From Bradyrhizobium sp. Arg816 (GTDB lineage Bacteria > Pseudomonadota > Alphaproteobacteria > Rhizobiales > Xanthobacteraceae), in assembly GCF_029989365.1 (NCBI RefSeq), contig NZ_JAPRAQ010000002.1, positions 558,001 to 622,000 of the forward strand: a stretch of 64,000 nt of DNA. The letters are read 5' to 3'. The position numbers and the translations under genes are program-made. Shown piece by piece: positions 32,883-40,266 of this stretch; position 1 is the first letter of the stretch; every line of letters starts with the position of its first letter. The notes under the pieces are model-generated. The model was not told where the DNA came from and did not search any database. It saw only the letters and a program-made list of their open reading frames with translations.

Positions 32883-33893
32883 GTGTATCGATGGTGTACT
32901 GACGAGGTCGAGTCGCATGACCGGTTCGACTATTGGCGCGAGGTCCGGTCCAAGGGCCTGTTCGGCGTCACCGCTGAACTCGAGCGCGAACGCCGTGCGG
33001 ACTTCTACGGCGAATTCTCGCTGCGCCAGCTCGGCGGCGGTGGCCTCGTCGAGCTGAAGGCCTCGCACTACACGGTCGAGCGCAGCAACTCCGACATCGC
33101 CTACGCGCCCGGCGACAGCATCTGCGTCTACCAGCAGCTCGGCAGCGGCGGCTGGTTCGGCGGCATGCGCGCGAGCGACTTTGCGATCGCCAACGGCAGC
33201 TTTGCCACCAGCCATACCGACCAGCCCTATCGTACCGCGCCGCTCGGCGCAGGCGGCTTCCACCTGCGCATCCTGAAGATCCCCGTGAGCAGCCTCTCCA
33301 CGCAGGACAGGCGCATGCGCGAGCTTGCGCCCCGGACGTTCGGCGATCCCGGCCTGGCGCCCCTGCTCGGCGCCTGCTTCGCCGACCTCGATGAGGCCGC
33401 CGCGGGTGATGACGGTGCCACTGATGCGACCTCAGTCGCCCAGGCCTCCTTGGATCAAGCCTCCCTGGATCAGGCCTCGCTCGTCCAGGCCTTGGCCCAT
33501 CTGGCCCTGATCGAGCGCGGCATCGTGCGGCCCGGCAGCCGCCGTGGGCAGGCCGCGCTGCGGACCGCCCGGCTCTCGCAGTCGCGTCGCCTGATCGCGC
33601 GCCACCTGCAGGACCCCGATCTGGCGCCGGCGATGGTGGCCGACCAGCTCGGCGTGTCCGTGCGTCACCTGCACATGCTGTTCGAAACCGCAGCGAAGAG
33701 CTTTTCGCAGACCGTGACCGATGAACGCCTGAAACAGAGCCGCCGCCTGATGCGCGAGGCGCCGGACCGGCTGATCGCCGACATCGCGACCTCCTGCGGC
33801 TTCGAGAGCCTGGCGACCTATTACCGGGTCTTCAACGCCGCCTACGGAATGGCCCCCGGCGATTTCCGGGCGCAGGGCCCGGAAGGGCGTTAG
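32883..33893 (+). CDS. AraC-family transcriptional regulator
   Basis: A 336-aa regulator counted from a GTG (VYRWCTDEVESHDRFDYWREV, key part FDYWREV). The N-terminal AraC-like ligand domain spans to about 180. The C-terminal double HTH has VADQLGVSVRHLHMLFE and IADIATSCGFESLATYYRVF, ending in the family GMAPGDFR. GGGGG stands 7-11 bp before the GTG. There is no in-frame ATG near the domain start, so the start remains uncertain. Three tandem copies of ASLDQ-like sequence in the linker (residues 188-202) are unusual. The divergent caspase-like gene is the first candidate target. Confidence 0.85.
   Translation: MYRWCTDEVESHDRFDYWREVRSKGLFGVTAELERERRADFYGEFSLRQLGGGGLVELKASHYTVERSNSDIAYAPGDSICVYQQLGSGGWFGGMRASDFAIANGSFATSHTDQPYRTAPLGAGGFHLRILKIPVSSLSTQDRRMRELAPRTFGDPGLAPLLGACFADLDEAAAGDDGATDATSVAQASLDQASLDQASLVQALAHLALIERGIVRPGSRRGQAALRTARLSQSRRLIARHLQDPDLAPAMVADQLGVSVRHLHMLFETAAKSFSQTVTDERLKQSRRLMREAPDRLIADIATSCGFESLATYYRVFNAAYGMAPGDFRAQGPEGR
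33444..33488 (+). repeat. Triple 15-bp tandem repeat inside the AraC gene
   Basis: Three consecutive 15-bp units encode ASLDQ, ASLDQ and ASLVQ in the linker between ligand domain and HTH. Units 1 and 2 differ only at synonymous positions. The copy number could vary among strains without frameshift. Confidence 0.75.
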
Positions 33894-34005
33894 CCGTCCC
33901 TCCGGCCGCTATCGCCCGGTTAACGGTGGAAGCGGAAAAGCCCAACCGGGCCCGCTATTTGGGCAAAAACCTCAGGTTTTTTAGGGTCTTCCCGCGCCCG
34001 CTCCA

Positions 34006-34033
34006 TTGACTTTGGCCGATTCCCGCCTATGTT
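34006..34033 (+). promoter_or_regulatory. Probable sigma-70-type promoter of the RNA helicase gene
   Basis: TTGACT (34006-34011) and TATGTT (34028-34033) stand 16 bp apart. Transcription from here would give a leader of about 150 nt before the helicase ATG, in the 300-bp gap that otherwise holds no gene. Confidence 0.45.
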
Positions 34034-34193
34034 CCGGGGCGACGCGGCTCAGATCGAAGACCGATTCTTGAGCCTTGCGCTTTGTTCGCGTGAGTCAGCA
34101 CCCCCAGCTTCTTTGAGAGCGCGCCGTTTCGGGGTGGAACGCGACAGCCTTAATTACCCTCGATTCCGAACGGCGGTTTCGACCAGAGGCTCA

Positions 34194-35729
34194 ATGTCCT
34201 TTTCAAATCTCGGACTGTCCGAAAAAGTCCTCGCCGCAGTGGCGGCCACCGGTTACACCACCCCCACCCCCATTCAGGAACAGGCGATCCCCCACGTCCT
34301 CGCACGCAAGGATGTGCTCGGCATCGCCCAGACCGGCACCGGCAAGACCGCGGCCTTCGTGCTGCCGATGCTCACCATCCTCGAAAAGGGTCGCGCCCGC
34401 GCGCGCATGCCGCGCACGCTGATCCTGGAGCCGACCCGCGAGCTCGCGGCGCAGGTGAAGGAAAACTTCGACCGCTACGGCGCCGGCCAGAAGCTCAACG
34501 TCGCCCTGCTGATCGGCGGCGTCTCCTTCGGCGACCAGGATGCCAAGCTGACGCGCGGCGTCGACGTGCTGATCGCAACCCCCGGCCGCCTGCTCGACCA
34601 CACCGAGCGCGGCGGCCTCCTGCTCACCGGCGTCGAGCTGCTCGTCATCGACGAAGCCGACCGCATGTTGGACATGGGCTTCATTCCCGACATCGAGCGC
34701 GTCTGCAAGCTGGTCCCGTTCACACGGCAGACCCTGTTCTTCACCGCGACCATGCCGCCGGAAATCCGGCGTATCACCGAAACCTTCCTGCATAATCCGC
34801 AGAAGGTCGAGGTCTCCAAGCCCGCCACCACCGCCGTGACAGTCACGCAGTCACAGGTGCCCGCGGGGCGCGAGGCGCATGAGAAGCGCGAATTGCTTCG
34901 CCGCCTGCTGCGCGAGGCCAAGGATCTCAAGAACGCGATCATCTTCTGTAATCGCAAGCGCGAGGTCGCGATCGTTCATAAATCGCTCCAGAAGCACGGC
35001 TTCAGCGTCGGCGCCTTGCACGGCGACATGGACCAGCCGGCCCGCATGGCGGCGCTCGAACAATTCCGCAAGGGTGAGCTGCCGCTGCTGGTCGCATCCG
35101 ACGTCGCCGCCCGCGGCCTCGACATTCCCGAGGTCAGCCACGTCTTCAATTTCGACGTCCCCCATCATCCGGACGACTACGTCCATCGCGTCGGCCGCAC
35201 CGGCCGTGCTGGCCGCACCGGTACCGCGATCTCGATCGTGACGCCGCTCGACCAGAAGTCGATGGTGGCGATCGAGAAGCTGATCGGCCAGAACATTCCG
35301 CGCGCCGAGGGCGATTACGAGATCCACGCTGAAGCTGGCGATGCGACCGAGCGCCCGCGCGAGCAGCGCGGCCGCGAGCGTTCGCGCGGCGGACGCGCCA
35401 AGCCGCAGCGCGGCGGTCGCGACCGTGAGCGCAGCCACGAGCCGCGCGAACCGCGTGGCGAGACAAGACACGCTTCCGAACCAAGGCCTTCGGCCGAAGC
35501 ACGGCCCGCGCCCGAGGCGAGGCCCGCACGCGAGCCAAGGCCTCCGCGTGAAGCCAGGCCGTCATCCGAACCGCGTCATGGCTCGCGCCAGCAGGCCAGT
35601 GCGTCGCATGTGCCGTCGATCGGCCGCCCCGAGCCGCGCCGCCAGCGCGAGGCCGATACCGAGCCCGGCGATCACTCGCACCTTCCGGCGTTTCTGCTCC
35701 GGCCAGTGCGTTCTCCCGCCGGCGCCTGA
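34194..35729 (+). CDS. rhlE: DEAD-box ATP-dependent RNA helicase, RhlE type
   Basis: A 511-aa helicase that unwinds RNA duplexes, e.g. in ribosome assembly and mRNA decay, often at low temperature. The Q motif (GYTTPTPIQEQ), Walker A AQTGTGKT (45-52), DEAD (153-156) and the late HRVGRTGRAGRTG are all present; the SAT motif is TAT (FFTATMPPE). After about 390 residues the sequence becomes a disordered tail rich in Arg, Pro and Glu, with repeated EARPAPEARP-like units, a likely RNA-binding extension. The ATG at 34194 has AGAGG upstream. It appears monocistronic. Confidence 0.93.
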   Translation: MSFSNLGLSEKVLAAVAATGYTTPTPIQEQAIPHVLARKDVLGIAQTGTGKTAAFVLPMLTILEKGRARARMPRTLILEPTRELAAQVKENFDRYGAGQKLNVALLIGGVSFGDQDAKLTRGVDVLIATPGRLLDHTERGGLLLTGVELLVIDEADRMLDMGFIPDIERVCKLVPFTRQTLFFTATMPPEIRRITETFLHNPQKVEVSKPATTAVTVTQSQVPAGREAHEKRELLRRLLREAKDLKNAIIFCNRKREVAIVHKSLQKHGFSVGALHGDMDQPARMAALEQFRKGELPLLVASDVAARGLDIPEVSHVFNFDVPHHPDDYVHRVGRTGRAGRTGTAISIVTPLDQKSMVAIEKLIGQNIPRAEGDYEIHAEAGDATERPREQRGRERSRGGRAKPQRGGRDRERSHEPREPRGETRHASEPRPSAEARPAPEARPAREPRPPREARPSSEPRHGSRQQASASHVPSIGRPEPRRQREADTEPGDHSHLPAFLLRPVRSPAGA

Positions 35730-35895
35730 CGCGCCGGCGCGATTCAGCTTCGGTTGAAAAGCGCCGCCTCACACTTTTTCTGATGCATTCGCGAACCTCT
35801 GTTTACAGAGCGTTCATGATCGTCCGTTAGCCTACGAACATAATTTAAAGCATTGCTGCGGTCGATGGCGCACCGACCGCTGTGGGGTATGTTCA

Positions 35896-36963
35896 GTGGT
35901 CAAGGTGCTCGACGAACACGAACGCACGATGGCGTTCGCCGAAGTTGCTCTCGGTCAGATCCGTTCGCTTCGACAGACCGCAATTCCCCGCAATTACGAG
36001 ATCTGGTACGTCTACGCCACCGGCTATAACGCACCGCTCAACAAGATCATCAACGAGACGCTTGCGCGCCACGGCAAGCTGACCGAAGGCGATCTCGAGC
36101 AGATCTACGAGACCTATCTTTCCCACATCAAGACCACCGACCGCATCGACAAGGTCGGCGCGCGCGTCATCGGCGAGATCGACGACGTGATGACGGTGCT
36201 GAGCGAGGCGCTCGGGATGACCGGCTCCTACGATGCCAGCCTGTCGGGCGCGACCGAGCGACTGTCGGCGGCCAAGAACCGCGACCAGATCAAGTCGATC
36301 GTCGAGACGCTGCTGCGTTCGACCAGCGAGATGCGCGAGACCAACAAGGCGCTGGAAGACCGGCTGACCCTGTCCAAGAACGAGATCAGCAATCTCCAGC
36401 AGAGCCTGGAGGCGATCCGCGCCGAGAGCCTGACCGATCCGCTGACGGGATTGGGCAATCGCAAATATTTCGATCGCATGATCGGCATGGCCGTGCAGAG
36501 CGCGCTCGCCTCGGGCGAGCCGCTGTCGCTGCTGCTGTTCGACATCGATCATTTCAAATCGTTCAACGATTCCTACGGCCATCTCACCGGCGACCAGGTG
36601 TTGCGGCTGGTCGGCCTGTCCATGAAGCAGACCATCAAGGGACAGGACATCACCGCGCGCTATGGCGGCGAGGAATTCGCGGTCCTGCTGCCCAACACGG
36701 CGCTGCGCCAAGCCCTCACCGTTGCAGATCACATCCGCCGCGCCGTGATGGCGAAGGAATTGAAGAAGAAATCGACCGGCGAGATACTCGGCCGCGTCAC
36801 CATCTCCGTCGGCGTCTCCATGCTCAAGCAGGGCGACGACCCCGACGCGCTGATCGAACGTGCGGATGCCTGCCTCTATGCCGCCAAGCGCAACGGCCGC
36901 AACCGCGTGATCTGCGAGGCCGATCCGGAGTTCGCGATCGAGTCGCACAGCCGGGTGGCCTGA
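35896..36963 (+). CDS. Diguanylate cyclase (GGDEF domain)
   Basis: A 355-aa cytosolic enzyme that makes cyclic di-GMP. The catalytic site is GGEEF (257-261) in RYGGEEFAVLLP, with DPLTGLGNRKYF at the domain start and FDIDHFKSFND for metal binding. The product-inhibition site RxxD reads KGQD (248-251), so inhibition is probably weaker. The N-terminal 175 residues are helical, contain a predicted coiled coil just before the cyclase, and match no sensor domain I know. Translation starts at a GTG (35896). It stands alone, 104 bp before fabA. Confidence 0.9.
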   Translation: MVKVLDEHERTMAFAEVALGQIRSLRQTAIPRNYEIWYVYATGYNAPLNKIINETLARHGKLTEGDLEQIYETYLSHIKTTDRIDKVGARVIGEIDDVMTVLSEALGMTGSYDASLSGATERLSAAKNRDQIKSIVETLLRSTSEMRETNKALEDRLTLSKNEISNLQQSLEAIRAESLTDPLTGLGNRKYFDRMIGMAVQSALASGEPLSLLLFDIDHFKSFNDSYGHLTGDQVLRLVGLSMKQTIKGQDITARYGGEEFAVLLPNTALRQALTVADHIRRAVMAKELKKKSTGEILGRVTISVGVSMLKQGDDPDALIERADACLYAAKRNGRNRVICEADPEFAIESHSRVA

Positions 36964-37067
36964 CGCCGAAGCAGTGCGCCGAAGAGACGGCCGGCGCTTG
37001 ACATTCCAACCCGCCGAACGACATCTTCCCCGCCGCCCGACTGCGAGCGTCGAGAGGATTTGTCGTC

Positions 37068-37598
37068 TTGCCCAATCCCCATGACTTTCACACACCGCAA
37101 CCGTCCTACACCAGGGACGAACTGCTGAGATCGAGCGACGGCGGCTATTTCGGCCCGGGCAACGCGCAATTGCCGGCCCCTCCGATGCTCATGATGGATC
37201 GCATCACCGAGATCAGCCTGGACGGCGGCGCGTTCGGCAAGGGCCACATCGTCGGCGAGCTCGATATTGTCCCCGGCCACTGGTTCTTCGACTGCCACTA
37301 TCGTGGTGACGCAATGATGCCGGGAAGTCTCGGCCTGGATGCGATGTGGCAGATGATCGGCTACTGGCTCGGCTGGTCGGGCTCACCGGGCAAGGGCCGC
37401 GCCATCGGCGTCGGCGAGGTCGACGTCACGGGATCGATCACGCCCGGCACGGGCTGCGTGCGCTACGAGGTCGCCATGCGCATGGTCCGCCGCGGCAAGC
37501 TGGTGCTCGGAATTGCCGACGGTCGCGTGCTTGCCGACGGCACCTGCGTCTTCATGGCCAAGGATATGAGGGTCGGACTGACCAAGGCGGTGGACTGA
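37068..37598 (+). CDS. fabA: 3-hydroxydecanoyl-ACP dehydratase/isomerase
   Basis: A 176-aa hot-dog-fold enzyme that dehydrates 3-hydroxydecanoyl-ACP and isomerises the double bond to cis-3, starting unsaturated fatty acid synthesis. The catalytic residues are H77 (FFDCHYRGD) and D91 (GSLGLDAMWQM). The frame starts at TTG 37068, with GAGAGGA about 10 bp before it; the next in-frame ATG is too late. FabA normally needs FabB, which often lies next to it, but fabB is not in this window. It converges on the tfoX-like gene, with stops 2 bp apart. Confidence 0.94.
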   Translation: MPNPHDFHTPQPSYTRDELLRSSDGGYFGPGNAQLPAPPMLMMDRITEISLDGGAFGKGHIVGELDIVPGHWFFDCHYRGDAMMPGSLGLDAMWQMIGYWLGWSGSPGKGRAIGVGEVDVTGSITPGTGCVRYEVAMRMVRRGKLVLGIADGRVLADGTCVFMAKDMRVGLTKAVD

Positions 37599-37600
37599 AC

Positions 37601-38041
37601 CTAACGGTGGGCACGCTTCGCTTTGCCCACCCTACGTACCGCCTTCTTGGTTGCTTGTTTCTTCGCCGGCGGCCTCTTCACGACCTTCTTCGCCGCCGCC
37701 TTCTTCCCCTTCGGCCGCTTCTTCACCTTGGCGCGCTGGGCGGCGGCAAGCGCTGCCCTCGCCCATTGCGCAAGCTCCTCGGAATCGTCGAACAGGCGCG
37801 CCGGCAATTCCCAATAGGAATTCACCAGCACGGTCTTGGCGCGGGTCGAATACTGGAACGGCTTCGAGCCTTCCGCTTCAAAGTCCGGGATGGTGACCTC
37901 GTCGGCACGGAAGAACAGGCCCGCGCGCAAGGCGAGCGCGAAGTTGATGCCGTCGGCGGAGATGCCGTAGCCGGAGAACATCTTTCGGATGGCGACGGGG
38001 CCGAAATCGGCGAACAGGTCGATCAGGAATTCGCGGTCCAT
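37601..38041 (-). CDS. TfoX/Sxy N-terminal-domain protein with lysine-rich tail
   Basis: A 146-aa protein whose first 95 residues form a TfoX_N domain (DLFADFGPVAIRKMFSGYGIS; LRAGLFFRADEV). It lacks the C-terminal half of the competence regulator Sxy. The tail is very basic (KVKKRPKGKKAAAKKVVKR, then AKKQATKKAVRR), like histone H1, so it may bind DNA. The last nine residues (VGKAKRAHR) are encoded by a dispersed palindrome, so the gene was probably read into an inserted repeat. The ATG at 38041 with GGAGAC upstream is chosen over a TTG at 38047. The role is unknown. Confidence 0.82.
   Translation of the reverse strand: MDREFLIDLFADFGPVAIRKMFSGYGISADGINFALALRAGLFFRADEVTIPDFEAEGSKPFQYSTRAKTVLVNSYWELPARLFDDSEELAQWARAALAAAQRAKVKKRPKGKKAAAKKVVKRPPAKKQATKKAVRRVGKAKRAHR
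37606..37631. repeat. Dispersed palindromic element, family C, in the tfoX-like 3' end
   Basis: GGTGGGCA (37606-37613) and TGCCCACC (37624-37631) are perfect arms around CGCTTCGCTT. This hairpin type is scattered in Bradyrhizobium-like genomes. Here it encodes the end of the tfoX-like protein and may terminate both convergent genes. Confidence 0.7.
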
Positions 38042-38061
38042 AGCCAAGCTGTCTCCCCAAG

Positions 38062-38196
38062 GTCGTCCCCGCGAACGCGGGGACCCATAACCACAGGGAG
38101 CAGTTTAGCGAAGACTACCAGCCAGGAAAGCTTGGTACTGATACCGAGCGTCATCGCCAGATCACGCGGTATGGGTCCCCGCGTTCGCGGGACGAC
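38062..38196. repeat. Dispersed palindromic element, family D
   Basis: A 135-bp element with near-perfect 27-28 bp terminal inverted repeats: it starts GTCGTCCCCGCGAACGCG at 38062 and ends CGCGTTCGCGGGACGAC at 38196. Each arm is itself palindromic (CCCCGCGAACGCGGGG). It has no ORF and lies between the tfoX-like gene and the A-type carrier gene; it has the form of a MITE. Confidence 0.75.
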
Positions 38197-38202
38197 AGCG
38201 GC

Positions 38203-38610
38203 TTACCCGTCGATCTTCGCGGGCCGCAGCTCGACCGACTCGCCGCAGCCGCAGGCGGAGACCTGGTTGGGGTTGTTGAAGACGAACTGGGCCTGCATCT
38301 TGTCGGCCTTGTAGTCCATCTCGGTACCGAGCAGGAACAGCACGGCCTTGGGATCGACCAGGATCTTGACGCCCTTGTCCTCGACGACCTCGTCGGTCGG
38401 GCGGACATCATGGGCGTATTCGACAGTGTAGGACTGACCGGCGCAGCCGCCGTTCTTCACGCCGACGCGCAGACCCACGATCTCGGAATCGGCGCGTTGG
38501 GTCAGCTCGCTGATGCGCTGGGCCGCGGCATCCGTCAGCCGCATCACCTGCGGGCGCGGCCGCCGGGGCTTTGGTGTCGAAGCTGGTGTTGCCTGGGTCA
38601 TGTTATCCAT
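38203..38610 (-). CDS. sufA: A-type iron-sulfur carrier (HesB/IscA/SufA family)
   Basis: A 135-aa carrier that receives an Fe-S cluster from the SufBCD scaffold and hands it to target enzymes. The three cluster-binding cysteines are C56 (NGGCAGQS), C120 and C122 (SACGCGES). About 20 proline/arginine-rich residues precede the domain. It is the last gene of the SUF operon, 40 bp after the MIP18-type gene. SufA and ErpA cannot be told apart by sequence alone; position favours SufA. Confidence 0.9.
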   Translation of the reverse strand: MDNMTQATPASTPKPRRPRPQVMRLTDAAAQRISELTQRADSEIVGLRVGVKNGGCAGQSYTVEYAHDVRPTDEVVEDKGVKILVDPKAVLFLLGTEMDYKADKMQAQFVFNNPNQVSACGCGESVELRPAKIDG

Positions 38611-38650
38611 GTGGTCCGTTGCGAAGCGAATTCAATCCGAGCTGAGACTG

Positions 38651-39022
38651 TCACCACATGTTGAGCACGAGGCGGGCCTCGTCGCTCATGCGTTCCGGCG
38701 ACCACGGCGGCTCCCAGACAACCTTGACGTCGACCACGCCGACGCCGGGGACGCTGGCGACCGCGTTCTCGACCATGGTCGGCAGCTCGCCGGCGGCCGG
38801 GCAGTTCGGCGTCGTCAGCGTCATCTGGACGTCGACCGAGCGATCGTCCTTGATCTCGACCTTGTAGATCAGGCCGAGCTCGTAGATGTCGGCCGGGATC
38901 TCCGGATCGAACACGGTCTTGAGGCCCGCGATGATCTCGGTGGTGAGACGCTCGGTCTCCTCAGGCGGCAGCGCCGACTGGGTCTCCATCGGATTGGCTT
39001 TGATTTCGGCCGTGTCACTCAT
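38651..39022 (-). CDS. sufT: MIP18/DUF59-type SUF assembly factor (SufT-like)
   Basis: A 123-aa protein of the family that helps mature Fe-S proteins. Its conserved DPEIPADIYELGLIY and the loop TTPNCPAAGELP, with the invariant cysteine, are seen, along with the WEPPW near the end. About 20 extra residues at the N-terminus look disordered. Its ATG overlaps the sufS stop by 4 bp (39019-39022), which fits a role with the SUF machinery. Confidence 0.9.
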   Translation of the reverse strand: MSDTAEIKANPMETQSALPPEETERLTTEIIAGLKTVFDPEIPADIYELGLIYKVEIKDDRSVDVQMTLTTPNCPAAGELPTMVENAVASVPGVGVVDVKVVWEPPWSPERMSDEARLVLNMW

Positions 39023-40266
39023 GCGAACAAATCCCGCGCCTTCAACAGCGCCTGTGCCAGATGATCGACTTCTTCCCGCGTATTATACATGCCGAACGAC
39101 GCCCGGCAGGTGGCAGTCACGTTGAACCGCTCTAAAAGCGGCATCACGCAATGGGTGCCGGCGCGCACGGCGATGCCCTGGCGGTCGATCACGGTGGCGA
39201 CGTCGTGGGCGTGGGCGCCCTTGAGTTCAAAGGAGATCACCGGGCCCTTGCCCCGGGCGGTGCCGATCAGCCGCAGCGAGTTGATCTCGCGCAGCCGGTC
39301 CTGGGCATAGGTGGTGAGATCGTGCTCGTAGGCGGCGATGCGCTCCTTGCCGATCGAATTGACGTAGTCGATGGCCGCGCCAAGGCCCACGGCCTCGACG
39401 ATCGCGGGCGTGCCCGCCTCGAACTTGTGCGGGGGATCGCCATAGGTGACGATGTCGCGCGAGACCTCGCGGATCATCTCGCCGCCGCCGTTATAGGGCC
39501 GCATCGCGACGAGGTGGTCGTACTTGGCCCAGAGGATGCCGATGCCGGTCGGCCCGTAGACCTTGTGGCCGGTAAAGACGTAGAAATCGCAGCCGAGATC
39601 CTGGACGTCGACAGGCAGATGCACCGCCCCCTGGCTGCCGTCGACCAGCACGGGAATGCCGCGCGCATGCGCGATCTTCACAACGTCCTTGATCGGGACA
39701 ATGGTGCCGAGCGCGTTCGACATCTGCGTGATCGCGACCAGCTTGGTCTTCGCGGTCAGCAGCTTCTCGAACTCGTCGATGAGGAAGTTACCCTCGTCGT
39801 CAACCGGCGCCCACTTGATCACGGCGCCATGGCGTTCCCTGAGGAAATGCCACGGCACGATGTTGGAGTGGTGCTCCATGATCGAGATGACGATCTCGTC
39901 GCCTTCCCCAACGTTCGGCTCGCCCCAGGACGACGCGACCAGATTGATCGCCTCCGTCGCGTTGCGGGTGAAGATGACCTCTTCGGTCCGCTGCGCGTTG
40001 ATGAACTGCGCAACCTTGCTGCGACCGCCCTCATAGGCCTCGGTGGCGGCATTGGCGAGGTAATGCAGGCCGCGATGCACGTTGGCGTATTCGGACGTAT
40101 AGGCCTGCGTCATGCGGTCGAGCACGGCGCTCGGCTTCTGCGCCGAGGCGGCGTTGTCGAGATAGACCAGCGGCTTGCCGTAGACCTGCATGGCGAGCGC
40201 CGGAAAATCCTGGCGCACGCGTGCGACGTCGTAGGCACCGTTCTTGACTGCGGGATGCATGCTCAT
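39019..40266 (-). CDS. sufS: SufS-type cysteine desulfurase
   Basis: A 415-aa PLP enzyme (group II) that removes sulfur from cysteine as a persulfide for Fe-S assembly. The catalytic cysteine is C373 (RAGTHCVMPLL), the PLP lysine lies in FTGHKVYGPTG, and MEHHSNIVPWH is also conserved. Group II enzymes usually need SufE or SufU, and neither is found here. Its start overlaps sufT downstream and its upstream end overlaps the sufD stop (40263-40266), giving tight coupling. Confidence 0.94.
   Translation of the reverse strand: MSMHPAVKNGAYDVARVRQDFPALAMQVYGKPLVYLDNAASAQKPSAVLDRMTQAYTSEYANVHRGLHYLANAATEAYEGGRSKVAQFINAQRTEEVIFTRNATEAINLVASSWGEPNVGEGDEIVISIMEHHSNIVPWHFLRERHGAVIKWAPVDDEGNFLIDEFEKLLTAKTKLVAITQMSNALGTIVPIKDVVKIAHARGIPVLVDGSQGAVHLPVDVQDLGCDFYVFTGHKVYGPTGIGILWAKYDHLVAMRPYNGGGEMIREVSRDIVTYGDPPHKFEAGTPAIVEAVGLGAAIDYVNSIGKERIAAYEHDLTTYAQDRLREINSLRLIGTARGKGPVISFELKGAHAHDVATVIDRQGIAVRAGTHCVMPLLERFNVTATCRASFGMYNTREEVDHLAQALLKARDLFA

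Noticed and set aside
32821..33057. An ATG frame (MADSSGICFF) at the start of the AraC gene
   Set aside because: It is in a different frame from the AraC domains and passes through the terminator-like hairpin; the AraC frame is clearly the coding one.
37606..38196. The repeats around the tfoX-like gene as a CRISPR array
   Set aside because: They are two unrelated palindromes, not direct repeats with spacers, and no cas genes are present.
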